NCBI GenBank assembly: GCA_025529335.1
Contig: JAMYHX010000023.1
Coordinates: forward strand, 1 to 64,000
DNA: 64,000 nt
Direction of reading: 5' to 3'
Origin: Rhizopus sp. PT2906
Lineage: Eukaryota; Mucoromycota; Mucoromycetes; Mucorales; Rhizopodaceae
Shown here: one piece after another, positions 23,085 to 33,380 of the stretch
How the letters are laid out: the number at the start of each line of letters is the position of its first letter
Numbering within the stretch: position 1 is the stretch's first letter
Notes under the pieces: model-generated
Databases searched by the model: none
Told to the model about the DNA's origin: nothing
Seen by the model: only the letters and a program-made list of their open reading frames with translations
Made by a program: the position numbers and the translations under genes

Positions 23085-26000
23085 ATGACACCATCGAGAG
23101 GCACGGATAGAAAGCGACCCAGAGCAGAAAGACTTAGTATTCTATCAACTGCTACAGCAGATGACGTGATAAAGGAAGCAGAAGAAAGAGTCAAGGAGTT
23201 TTATGAACAAGGCAACGAATGGAAACGAAGAGCTTCAACTGTGTCATTAGAAAAAACAGAACTTGAAAACAAGATGAGAGAACTATCAAAATATTATAAA
23301 ACTCAAATAAAAACACTCGTGGACGAAATAGAAAGACTAAAGGGCGCATCGAATAGCAAAAATTATGATCAAGAAGACGAGGAAGAAAGTCGTGATGAGT
23401 TGGAACAACTAAAGAAATCAGCAGACCATGTTCGAAAGTTGTTAAATACGGCTGAATTGGAAAAGGCAAAGTTACAAATCGAGATGAATGATATGAGGCG
23501 GAAACAGAGCAGCTTGGACGTTAAATCAAGGGAAGAAATACACGCTCTAAAAGAACAAAATATGAATCTATCTAGAGAAAACGAAAAGATGAGAGAGCAA
23601 TTAAGCCGCATCGATATTCAACGATCACAGTTACAGAAGCAGCTTGAGTTGGTGTTGAAAGAAAAAGATGAACAAGGAAAAAGTAAAGCCGAGTTGTCAA
23701 CTGAAGTTACCAGTCTTACATTAAAGCTAAGAAAACGAGCAGAGGAGATTGAGTATTTGAACAAGGTGCTCAAAGATAAGTCAATGGACTTGGACAGAGT
23801 CAGCCAAGAGAAAGATGAAAGACTAAAAGGAATAGAAAATGTTACCAATGAAAGGATAAGACAACTTGAAATAGATAAACACAGGCTTGAAGACAAATTG
23901 AAGGAAAAAGAAGAGACAATCGAAGATCAGAGATATGAATCAGAACGAAAAATAGAAAAACTGGAAGAACAGGTGGAGAATAGCTCTAGTCGAATAGAAG
24001 ATTTGGAGAGAAAAGAATACGAAGCAACAAGAGAAATAGAGACATTGAAGGATCGTATCAGGGATCTCCAGGAGAAGCTGAGCCTTGCCAATGATTCAAC
24101 AAAGCACATGAAGGATGTTGAGCGAAATATAAATGAATTAGAAGAGAAGCTAAAGGAGAAGGAAGAAGAGATGGAAAACCAGAGATATGACTCAGCACGA
24201 AGGATAGAGGAACTGGAAGAGCAGGTTGAAGATGGATCCAATAGGATAGCGGATTTGGAGAGAAAAGAATACGAAGCAACAAGGGAAGTAGAGACATTAC
24301 AAAATCGCATCAAGGATCTTCAAGAAACACTGGAGCTTGCTAATGATTCGACAAAGCACATGAAGGACGTTGAACGACATATAGATGAGCTAGAAGAGAA
24401 GCTAAAGGAGAAGGAAGAAGAGATTGAAAATCAGAGATATGACTCAGCACGAAGGATAGAGGAACTGGAAGAGCAGGTTGAGAATAGCTCCAATCGAATA
24501 GAAGATTTGGAGAGAAAGGAATATGAGGCAACAAGGGAAGTAGAGACATTACAAAATCGCATTAAGGATCTTCAAGAGAAGCTGAGCCTTGCTAATGACT
24601 CAGCAAAACACATGGAAAATGTTGAACGACTTATGCAGGAACTTCAGGAAGAACACGATAAAAAACAAAAGCTTTCTGAAGAAGAAAATAACCATTTACG
24701 ATCTCGTATAAAAGCCTTGCAAGAGAAAGTGAACGTGTTGGAACAGAAACTGAAAGAGACAAAGGAAAATGCAGAAAACATAACTAACACACTCGAGCGT
24801 CTTTTGTATGAAAAACGAAAAGAATTCGAAAGCAAGGACCGTTTATCAGCTCAGAAAATTCAGCAGTTGGAAACACGTAACCAAGAATTACAAAAGGATT
24901 TGGCGTACCGTGAGGCCAGAATTACAGAAATTATAGAAGATACTTCAAAGCAGATGCGCGTCTTGGAGGACCTTTTGGAAGAGAAACGAAAGGCATATGA
25001 ACAAACAGATGATATAAAGAATCAAAAGATTGATGAACTGGAGACGCACATACAAGTGCTTCAGGGTAAGCTTAGCTTAGCAGAACGAAAGTCGGAGGAA
25101 ATGAAGAATGAAGCAAGGACATTTGAAGATATATTGCATGAGAAGGAGGAAGAGTATGAACGTAAATACAATGCTGTATCTCAGCAAGTTAAGCAATTAG
25201 AAGATCACAGTAGATCTTTAAGGAACAAGCTACTGCTGGCTGAAAGAAGAGTTGAAGAGGTCATGCAAGAGAAGGCAGATTATTCAAGTAGTGTGCATAT
25301 GATGGAAGAGAAGCAACAGGAATATGAGTATACTATCAATGACCTTAATACAGCGTTAAAGAATAAGCAAGATGAACTGGAACGAAAGGATCGATCATTA
25401 AATCAGACAATAAGACACTTGGAAAATCATATTCAGACATTGCAAGACAAACTGACATTTGCAGAAGAGGAACTAGAAGAGAGAAAAGAAGAGATCATAA
25501 AGCAAGCCAATAATCTACATGTGCTCATTAAAGAAAAGGAGAGCCTATCATATAAAGAACAATCAGCTAACCAAAGAATCCATCATCTTGAAGCCGACGT
25601 TCGATCACTTGAGGCCAAGCTATTAGATGCTGAAAAGAAGAATAGTGAATCATTAAACAGAGCGCGTACACTGGAGAACATTCTTCGTGAGAAACAAGAT
25701 GAATTTGATCGTCAATCTCGTACAGCAAATAACAAGATACAAGAACTTGAAGATCAAAGACATATTCTACATGAAAAGTTGATATATACCGAAGAAAAGA
25801 TTGCTGAATTAAATGATCAAAATGAGCAGCTTGAAAATGACCGACGTAGACTTGAGAATACAGAACTACTAGTGGCAGAACGATCAGAACGTATTTCACA
25901 ATTAGAGGCTAATGTAGAGATTATCATGCGTGATTTATCTAAAGCAATGGAGCATAAAAAAATAATGGAAAAGAAATATAAAGAGCTACAAGACAAATTA

Positions 26001-26195
26001 GAAGGCGCAAACGCAGACATATATCAACTAGAAATGCAATTAAGAAAGACTGAAACAGACCTGAAAGAAAGCCATCAAGTGATCAAAGAGAGCGAAAGGA
26101 TTATTGAAGATAAAGAACAAACGATTAGACACATTAAAGATTCAATACGTGTTCTTCTTGAAGAAAAAAAAACTGTAAATACACATCATATTTAA
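23085..26195 (+). CDS. Long coiled-coil protein with three tandem 84-residue repeats
   Basis: An uninterrupted frame of 1036 residues that is almost entirely charged coiled coil (Glu, Lys, Arg, Gln and regularly spaced Leu). A short basic N-terminus (SRGTDRKRPRAERLS) looks disordered. Residues 271-354, 355-438 and 439-522 are near-identical tandem repeats of 84 residues, exactly 12 heptads, each starting K-L-K-E-K-E-E. No motor, SMC ATPase, GRIP or other end domain is visible, so a filament, tether or spindle-pole scaffold is possible but not shown. The 3' end is uncertain. A donor GTAAAT after the Thr codon near 26174 and an acceptor ...CAG near 26237 would replace the last six residues by about 28 others, ending near 26320. 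Confidence 0.7.
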   Translation: MTPSRGTDRKRPRAERLSILSTATADDVIKEAEERVKEFYEQGNEWKRRASTVSLEKTELENKMRELSKYYKTQIKTLVDEIERLKGASNSKNYDQEDEEESRDELEQLKKSADHVRKLLNTAELEKAKLQIEMNDMRRKQSSLDVKSREEIHALKEQNMNLSRENEKMREQLSRIDIQRSQLQKQLELVLKEKDEQGKSKAELSTEVTSLTLKLRKRAEEIEYLNKVLKDKSMDLDRVSQEKDERLKGIENVTNERIRQLEIDKHRLEDKLKEKEETIEDQRYESERKIEKLEEQVENSSSRIEDLERKEYEATREIETLKDRIRDLQEKLSLANDSTKHMKDVERNINELEEKLKEKEEEMENQRYDSARRIEELEEQVEDGSNRIADLERKEYEATREVETLQNRIKDLQETLELANDSTKHMKDVERHIDELEEKLKEKEEEIENQRYDSARRIEELEEQVENSSNRIEDLERKEYEATREVETLQNRIKDLQEKLSLANDSAKHMENVERLMQELQEEHDKKQKLSEEENNHLRSRIKALQEKVNVLEQKLKETKENAENITNTLERLLYEKRKEFESKDRLSAQKIQQLETRNQELQKDLAYREARITEIIEDTSKQMRVLEDLLEEKRKAYEQTDDIKNQKIDELETHIQVLQGKLSLAERKSEEMKNEARTFEDILHEKEEEYERKYNAVSQQVKQLEDHSRSLRNKLLLAERRVEEVMQEKADYSSSVHMMEEKQQEYEYTINDLNTALKNKQDELERKDRSLNQTIRHLENHIQTLQDKLTFAEEELEERKEEIIKQANNLHVLIKEKESLSYKEQSANQRIHHLEADVRSLEAKLLDAEKKNSESLNRARTLENILREKQDEFDRQSRTANNKIQELEDQRHILHEKLIYTEEKIAELNDQNEQLENDRRRLENTELLVAERSERISQLEANVEIIMRDLSKAMEHKKIMEKKYKELQDKLEGANADIYQLEMQLRKTETDLKESHQVIKESERIIEDKEQTIRHIKDSIRVLLEEKKTVNTHHI

Positions 26196-26549
26196 TAAAC
26201 CATAGCATACCATTTGCCTTATCTTCCCATACAGCAACATACTTTAAGCCCCACCATTTGTACATCAATGTATCTTAAATCCTCTACTGATGTTGCTATG
26301 ACAATGGAGAGTTTATATTAAACAAAGAGTAACTTTCATGTCTTCATTAGCAAATCAGAGCTTTCCTATCAATCTCGACCACTTATTACTGATCTTGGAA
26401 AAGAGCTCATGCGCGACAAGGGAAATGTATACTTAAAATAAGCCCAAGAATAAGCCCATCGTTCTTGGTACCATATTTTTTATAAATTTGTCAAATTCTT
26501 TCGTAACACATACGACAAATGTCCTTTTTTAACCTTTTCTTTTTTCTAA
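26196..26549. other. Short intergenic region
   Basis: It may contain an alternative last exon of the coiled-coil gene (about 26238-26320). The rest is AT-rich with nothing recognised. Confidence 0.4.
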
Positions 26550-26978
26550 ATGGTAAAATCTCTAGTGTGTCTAATTTAATAAACTAAAAACTTTTACATC
26601 CTAGGGTAATTGCTGTGGAACTCAAAGAAATCAGACTAAAGAAGAATACCAACTCAAATCTACTGAGGAACAGAATCCAGCAGGTCAAGCCTTGGGCGGA
26701 TCTACTCTTAGTGGAGCTAGTTCGAGAGAAGCCATGCTATTGGCAGCTGAAAAAAGAAAAGCTGAAGTAATAAAATATATATTTTATGTATTGTTTCTAA
26801 TTCTAAATAGGCTGAAAATCGAGGTGTTCTAAAAGGAGGCAAACTGAGTAAAAAACTCGCAGAAGAACAGACCAAGAAACAAGAATATGCTCCAAAGAAC
26901 GATGATACTTTGGTTGTAAGCATACACTTTTATAAGCTCAAAATATGTTTTTTAATTTAATCTTCTTAGTGGGATTGA
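26550..26978 (+). CDS. SVIP-like small protein: myristoylation signal plus VCP/p97-interacting motif
   Basis: Exons 26550-26552 (the ATG alone), 26605-26766, 26811-26915 and 26970-26978 give 92 residues. The N-terminus MGNCCG is a textbook N-myristoylation plus palmitoylation signal. Residues 42-52 read R-E-A-M-L-L-A-A-E-K-R, an exact match to the VIM consensus R-x5-A-A-x2-R that binds the N-domain of p97/Cdc48. A basic helix (NRGVLKGGKLSKKL) follows and the protein ends in Trp-Asp. Size and order match vertebrate SVIP, a membrane-anchored inhibitor of ER-associated degradation and regulator of p97. The p97 link is inferred from the motif; the splice model is supported by the resulting N-terminus and by frame. 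The gene is too fragmented to show as one frame. Confidence 0.7.
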
Positions 26979-27113
26979 AACACATTGTGTGTACCTTATT
27001 GTTTGACCAAAAAGGGAACAACACTTCGGAAATAATAAATTTATTTCAACACAAGCCAGAAAGCGGGGGATCTACTTTTTTTTTTTTTTTCTTCTTTATT
27101 TATCATTGATGTC

Positions 27114-28039
27114 ATGACGTTTAGTAATAAACTTAACGTAAATGAAAAACAAAAGAGCAGGATTAGTAGAAGGCTCACAGTGGATACACAAGAACCATAT
27201 ATCAGTATTCGACCTGTCATTAAAAGTATGTAGTATGTATACATATACCTCGGGATTTTAATCGTTTTTATATCAATATAATAGAGGCGGATAAGGAAGC
27301 CGCATATACCCTAAGTGAATCTTACTTGAACAATAATTTATTAAGCTGGATTACTGGTCCCATAGAGGATGATAACAAACGAATAAGTGCATATCAAGAC
27401 ATTTTTAAGGCACTTATTCGTGCTGCAGCAAGCAAGAGTAGAGAATGTGCTGTCCAATTGAATGGTTGTAAAGGCGTGATGCTTTGGTCAGATAGTGAAT
27501 CAGAACTGTTGTCAATTGGACACGTTTTAGGTAAAAGAACTCTGTGGGGTTGGCTGGGCGGAATGGCTACTCTGGTAAGTTAAATGCTTTGCTTATGCAG
27601 CCATCCAATAACATTAGTTTTTTTTTTTCCTTACAAAAAGAGGGCGACCATGGTACATCATCGTCAATTGGTCAAGATGAAAAAGCAAGTTATGCAAGGC
27701 AGACCTCACCTTACTATCTACTTTATTGGAGTTTTACCAGCAGAAAGAGGACGTCATGTAGGAAGACACTTGCTAGAATATGTCATCAAAAAAGCGGATG
27801 AAGCTCAATTGCCAATCTTTGCAGAGGTTTCGGAGGACAAGACAGTGCAATGGTTACGAAATTTTTCTTTTGAAACAAAAGCTAGCAAATCACTTAGTGG
27901 CAAGGAGGGCATCACAGTATCCTATGTCGTGCGGGAGCCAAAGCTTGATCCTACAACACCTACACCACAGACACCCGCCATTGCTTCATTAAGCCTACAA
28001 CCTCCTCGAGAGGACGCAGTTGCAAATAACGAGAAATAA
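27114..28039 (+). CDS. GNAT-family N-acetyltransferase
   Basis: Exons 27114-27225, 27285-27574 and 27641-28039 give 266 residues in frame. An I-R-P-V-I-K start of the fold, a central R-P-H-L-T-I-Y-F-I-G-V-L-P strand and the acetyl-CoA loop R-G-R-H-V-G-R-H-L-L (motif A, R/Q-x-x-G-x-G/A variant) identify a Gcn5-related acetyltransferase. A Pro/Thr-rich tail follows. Similar fungal proteins are uncharacterised small-molecule acetyltransferases; substrate unknown. The stop is only 3 nt from the inverted copy of the DUF2421 gene tail, so the 3' region of this gene was replaced or created by that rearrangement. Confidence 0.75.
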
Positions 28040-28042
28040 AAC

Positions 28043-28226
28043 TTAATGATCATCGCATAGACTTAATCGATTTGTAATTTATTATTTTGCTCAACATCCT
28101 CTTCAAACAAGTTCCTCCATTGATCTTCTGGCACAATTGCACCAAACAGCAATGTCAGGTTTTTACCAAGCTATAGATTTGTTTCTTTGTTATGATTTAT
28201 AACAAATAATAAAAAGTTATTGTTTA
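28043..28226 (-). repeat. Inverted duplication, copy B
   Basis: Reverse-complement copy of 22004-22187, 178 of 184 positions identical by eye, including the intron part, the splice acceptor and the stop codon. Read on the minus strand, the 36-codon exon stays open. Of the five differences inside it, four are synonymous third-position changes and one is Ile to Val. No upstream exon of the DUF2421 gene follows: similarity stops exactly where the donor site would be. Confidence 0.9.
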
Positions 28227-29050
28227 AGAAAAACTCTATCAATCCATTTATGCAGCGTCCTAATCTCTGCATAACGAAGCCTCTTGACCTCAGATGGTAT
28301 CATTTGCTGTATTTATATGTTTATATTAAAGATTACACCATTTGGCATAATATTGTCAATATATATATTGCACACAAGCCAAAACCATCTTAAATGTTAA
28401 CATAACACTTCGTATTAAGCCCATAACGCCGATTCATAGTATCTCTAGTCTGTAGTAGTTGATGACGCGTCATATTAATACAGCTCACTAGATGTTGACA
28501 ACATTTATTCTTGTAAAGTAAGATATAGAGAATTATAATGATTATCTCGCAAACATGTCAAAAACTTGTTCAAGAGCTTGTTGTTCTCTTTATTGAAATT
28601 CTAGTCCTTTTATACAACTTATAAGTTATCAAAATTATCAAAAGAAGTCAAGTATTATTAATACAATTGCTTTTATAAGAAAGAGTTGCGAATAACTTAA
28701 AAGGTTCAGTCTTGATCCACCAAAATAAACTTGCTGCGCCAATTGATTCAATGTCTTTTGTTGGAAGGGGGCCGTAATTGACTTGAGCATATCAAAATAT
28801 CTTGATTGATTTAAGCTTATCTTGGACTGTAACACTGGTTGATAAGCTCCATAAGGGCAGATAACTTAAACCATAAAAAATAATAGTTTCCAGAACTTCA
28901 AATGTCAAGCATAAACAATAGAGGATCCTACTGCAAGTACATATTCTAGATGAGAGTCTTTTTGACAATTTAAAAACCGCCCTTTGACACAGTTTCCGCT
29001 GCATAAATAAACTCAAAACCCTAAATTAACACTACACCTTTTTATAAACA
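28227..29050. other. Region of possible relics
   Basis: On the minus strand a 28-codon frame (28311-28225) with ordinary amino-acid use (IPSEVKRLRY...) directly precedes the inverted copy. Another coding-like piece lies at 28835-28680. Neither has a start context, splice partner or recognisable family. The rest is AT-rich. Confidence 0.35.
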
Positions 29051-29560
29051 ATGCCAAAACTACAGCCTCATAGATTCAAAGTAGTTGGACCGCCCGCTTC
29101 AAATGAAGACCTTGACACGTTTATTAAAAATTGTAAATCACTTGGAATGACGCACCCTGCAATACCTGAAGAATTAGAGTCCTTGTGGCGCATTGGTTCT
29201 GAATGGCATCTTGTAGAAAAACATTACAATGTTTTCGGTTTCAATATATACAATCCCAAAGATATTATACGAATCACAGACAACATATTCGGAGATGAAG
29301 AAATCAAACAAGAATGGGCTTCAGAGATACAAGGTGTTTCTTGTGCAGATAAAGACTGGCTTTGTGTCTGTGGTTATTCAGAATATGATTATATATTTAT
29401 GAATTTTGATAAAGAATCAAGCCTCTTTGGCGCAACGAGGCATATGGTCAATAATTGTAATACAGATGAAGAATTAACTGCTCCACCAGCGTCAAACTTT
29501 ATAGCTTATGTAGAAAGATATTTAGAAAATTGGAATGAAGACGAAGAAATAAGCACTTAA
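29051..29560 (+). CDS. SUKH (SMI1/KNR4)-like protein
   Basis: An intronless 169-residue frame. The layout IPEELESLWRIGSEWHL, then a G-F-N-I-Y strand, an acidic helix, DWLCVCGYSEYDYIFMNFD and a final helix (ASNFIAYVERYLENW) fits the SMI1/KNR4 (SUKH) fold: a short helix, beta-sheet core, and C-terminal sF..fl helix. Family members include the yeast cell-wall regulator Knr4 and bacterial immunity proteins. A stand-alone single-domain version without the long Knr4 arms is seen here. Function cannot be assigned. The call rests on pattern, not on an alignment. It converges with EFL1, stops about 100 nt apart. Confidence 0.5.
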   Translation: MPKLQPHRFKVVGPPASNEDLDTFIKNCKSLGMTHPAIPEELESLWRIGSEWHLVEKHYNVFGFNIYNPKDIIRITDNIFGDEEIKQEWASEIQGVSCADKDWLCVCGYSEYDYIFMNFDKESSLFGATRHMVNNCNTDEELTAPPASNFIAYVERYLENWNEDEEIST

Positions 29561-29658
29561 TAAAGGAAGGTATTGAACTGACGAGAGAGTCATTTTTATT
29601 TTATGTACAAGATGTAGTTATTATTGCAGTAAAAGTTACATATTATATTTCTATGCTC

Positions 29659-32600
29659 TTAATTCTTTTTCAATGTTCGCTGCTTTTCGGCATGCTCTAT
29701 CAACTTCTTTTCTACAAACATACCCTAAAAGAAGACATTAGCCCAAAGGAGAACCAAAAGATTGGACTTTTATTACCTTTCTCTTTCTAACCATGTCCAT
29801 ATACTTTCTAGCTAAATTCTCTTTATCTGCCTTTTCACCCAAATCTTCCAATTCTTCTTCTGTAGTAGGAACCCAGAAAGGATCCTCATCCAGCATTTCA
29901 AATCCACTAAACACAAGCTGTGGACTAGCTGCACCAGATGTCCTCTTGCGAATTTCTAAAATGAGTTAGTAATACGCCTCACTACATTTTTGTTCGTTAC
30001 CATCAGAAAAGCCAAAACTTTCGACAACAGGCAATAAGGCATGGATCTGCCAAAAATGTGTACCATCCTTAAGATCTTCGGATATAATTCGTCCTTTACG
30101 TCTTGAAATGACTCCATAAACACGACCAAGAACCTCGGCTGTAGCTTGGATATCACATGTATACATCGCAAGCAATAAACGAGGTGACCAATCAAGGAAA
30201 CCTTGACGGCAAGCTTCTTTGGTAGCTGCAATGACTTGACCTTGAATTACATGCAATCGAGAACGTGCTAAAGAAGATAATGATGTGAGTTTGTCATCTA
30301 AACTATGTCAGAGTTTCCTTACTATCCGTGGATTCTCCACCATTGATAGTTTCAGGTGGATGAATATCGACTGCTTGAACGATATAACAGACACCAGTCA
30401 CTGGTTCAGCGCATAAGGGGCCTGACAAGGTGCTCAATTGAAATCCTGTATGGATATGGAAATCGAAATCTAGAATGGACAAATCATTCTCGTTTTCTTC
30501 GACCTTGATTACTTCATCAGCATGATCAGCAACAATCTCTGTATTCTTTGTCGAATCCATTTCAAAGAATGATCGTCTAACATACCCGGGAACTCGATTG
30601 ACTAAAATGTTTGATCCTGTACGACGAGGACCAAATGCCCATATCTGATCAACGATACCATCCCAATAGTGTGCAAATGATCCACCTTCTTTCTTGGCTT
30701 CCATAAATTCTTTTTCAAGCAGCGTTCGTAATTCTTTAGCAGATAAAAGCTTATTGCTACTTGCTGTGCTAGCGTTACCAGAGTCTTCGAGAGTGTCTTC
30801 GTCAGATTCGATCTTTACTATCTTCTTGGCAAGTTTTTCTTCAACAATAGCCTTGATAGAAGGAGCATGCTTCAATAAGAGTTCAGTGACTCGAGGAGGG
30901 AGAGGAACCGTTTGAATTTGAAGAGTGAGATGCTTCGAGTTCAACTTGATGTCAATTCTACCCCTTGGCAAGTTAACACCGTCTTTTTCTTTGCTGATCG
31001 GCAGCTCGCCACGGACAATACTTTCTCGGAAGGGCACGATTGGATCAGATACATGGATTTCAATCTTGGCAAATCGTTCTTTCAAGTCACGTAAACATCT
31101 CTCTAAATGAAGTTCACCAGCAGTCAATATGACATGTTCACCTGTTTCTTGAAGCATAACTTCAACACAAGGATCTGCTTGGTTCAACAGACGAAGACCC
31201 TCGACCAATTTGTTCATCTCCGTAGGGTCCTCAGGTTCCAAAGCTACGCGCACAATTGGAGCATTCTCCAACTTCACGCCAGCCATATTTTTGACATCAG
31301 ATAGTGTGCTTGTCAATGTACCATTCTTCAAGATGTGGCCTTCCAATCCACCAATACCAAATACATTACCCGCACTAACCTCTTCCAAGCACTCTAATTC
31401 ACGGCCCATGATAAGATACAAGCGTTCGACAGTGATTTCAGATACATGCTTATTAGGAGACTTGGGGTCATACTTGGGACCGAGCACATATAGTTTCTGT
31501 CCAACACGTATACGGCCACTGTAAAGACGAGCAAATCCAATGATACGTTCACCCTTGAGTTCTTCCATGTTTTGCTTTTCAAGTGCTTCCACTTCCTCCG
31601 TCAAGGCAGCGATTTGCTCGGCATCAATTGGAATACCTTCTCCAGACTTGTCCAATAAAGTATGAGTAGCACGTAAATCACGTTGCTGTCTTCCTTTCTG
31701 TCGCATCTCTTCAGCTGTCATCTGTTTTCGTCGGTTCTCTGGTAATAATGCAACAGGAACAGCAAACATTTTACTAACGTAGGCAACAACAGGTGCTTCA
31801 TCGGACGTATCACAGTTGTAAAGTACTTTTTCAACTGTATTGGTGGGTTCAACTTGCTCGTTTCGCTTAAAGCGATCGTTGGGATATAACATTCTTGGTA
31901 TACGTATCTTTTGAGCATCGGATGGAGGTGGCAATTGTCCAATGATGGCTAAAAGTATACAAGTAGAAAGAGGAAGCCATTGAGAGAAGATGGCAGATAA
32001 TAACACCTGAGGATCACGAGATTTTAAGTCTCTGGGTAGCACCTTGATCTTTAATGCATTCACAATCTTTTCGACGCGTTCCTTGTCCCTGAATGAGAGA
32101 GATCAATGTAAGAGAAGCATGCTATCAATGTGCGTACATAAAACTTACGGTTCGATCACAACGCTGCTGTATACTGCCCAAATATTGTCAAGTACAAATT
32201 GGACAAACATCGGCTTCAAGTTTCTTCCTTTCAGATGCTTTGGAAGAATAACACGCTTGGCTTTTGCATCAAAGTAGTATTCTCCCCAAAGACACTTTTG
32301 AAGCACCTGTTCCTTAAATCCAAGCTTCTTTGTATAAAACGATGCAAATTGTTGGATTCTATACAATTGATTAGACATGTCATCTCTAACAAGCTTTAGT
32401 AATCCTTTACCTAAATGCCCAACCATCGACAGCACTTGCAAACACGACGTTTCCTCTCGCAGGATCAAAATAAATATCAGAGTCATCATGTTCTTCCATA
32501 CTCCAGTCATAAATCTTGTTTGTATCAAATTCTTCCTCTTCGACTTTCTGCGCCTTCTCTGCTGCCAACTTCAAAGCTTCCTCTTCCATCAAGTCTCCAG

Positions 32601-33276
32601 TGAAAAATGTAGCCATGATCGCATTTGCTTGTTCAAGGATTTTGTTGATATGGATATACGCTTCATGGGGCGTCATCTTTAGCTCTACAATCAATCGATC
32701 CATCTTGTTAAACACGAGTATGGGTAGTACTTTATCTATCCATGCTTGACGTAATACAGATATGGTCTATAACAAAACTAAGTCTTTCTCACTCGAAACT
32801 CTTTAAATTGAAATTACCTGCGTACAGACACCTTCGACCACATCAATTAGAACAAGGCCACCATCACATAGACGCGAGGCTGTGGATACTTCAGAAGAAA
32901 AATCGACATGCCCAGGTGAATCGATCAAATTGATCAAGTATTCACTTTCCGTAGCTTTACCCTCTATAAGACACACACACGCATTAGGTTTGTCTTTTAT
33001 GTTTGTTTTTTCTTTACCTTCATTCGTCTTGAGAAGCTTAAAGTATAAGCTAATTGCACTTGATTCCATAGTGATACCTCTTTCTTGTTCGTCTTCTCGA
33101 GAATCAAGATATCTTATTTTTCCTGCCATTTTGGAAGAAATGATACCATTGGTTGCCAAAAGTGAATCAGATAGTGTTGTCTTGCCATGATCAACATGAG
33201 CAAGTATACAAATGTTTCGAATATTCTTTGTATTATGCTGTAGAGCAGTAAGCTGCGTAGGCGTAATAGCTGGCAT
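29659..33276 (-). CDS. EFL1: Elongation-factor-like GTPase 1 (Ria1), 60S subunit maturation
   Basis: A multi-exon gene starting at 33276 (MPAITPTQ) and ending R-K-G-M-F-V-E-K-K-L-I-E-H-A-E-K-Q-R-T-L-K-K-N at 29659, the characteristic EFL1 tail. GTPase motifs are all present: AHVDHGKTT (G1), RGITMES (G2), DSPGHVDF (G3) and NKMDR (G4). An EF2-like insertion, domain II (GFARLYSGRI) and domains III-V follow. EFL1 with SBDS releases eIF6/Tif6 from nascent 60S subunits in the cytoplasm. The EFL1-specific insertion is visible as the acidic stretch between G4 and domain II. The biggest exon spans 32063-30303. No disruption was seen. Its ATG is 104 nt after the stop of NELF-B on the same strand. Confidence 0.93.
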
Positions 33277-33380
33277 ATGAAATACAAGTTGTAAAAATCA
33301 CAAGTTCAGCTCAAATATAACTAGAAAAAGCCACAGACCGCAGTAATTTGTCCGTCTGATGAGCCTTGAATTTCTTTTTA

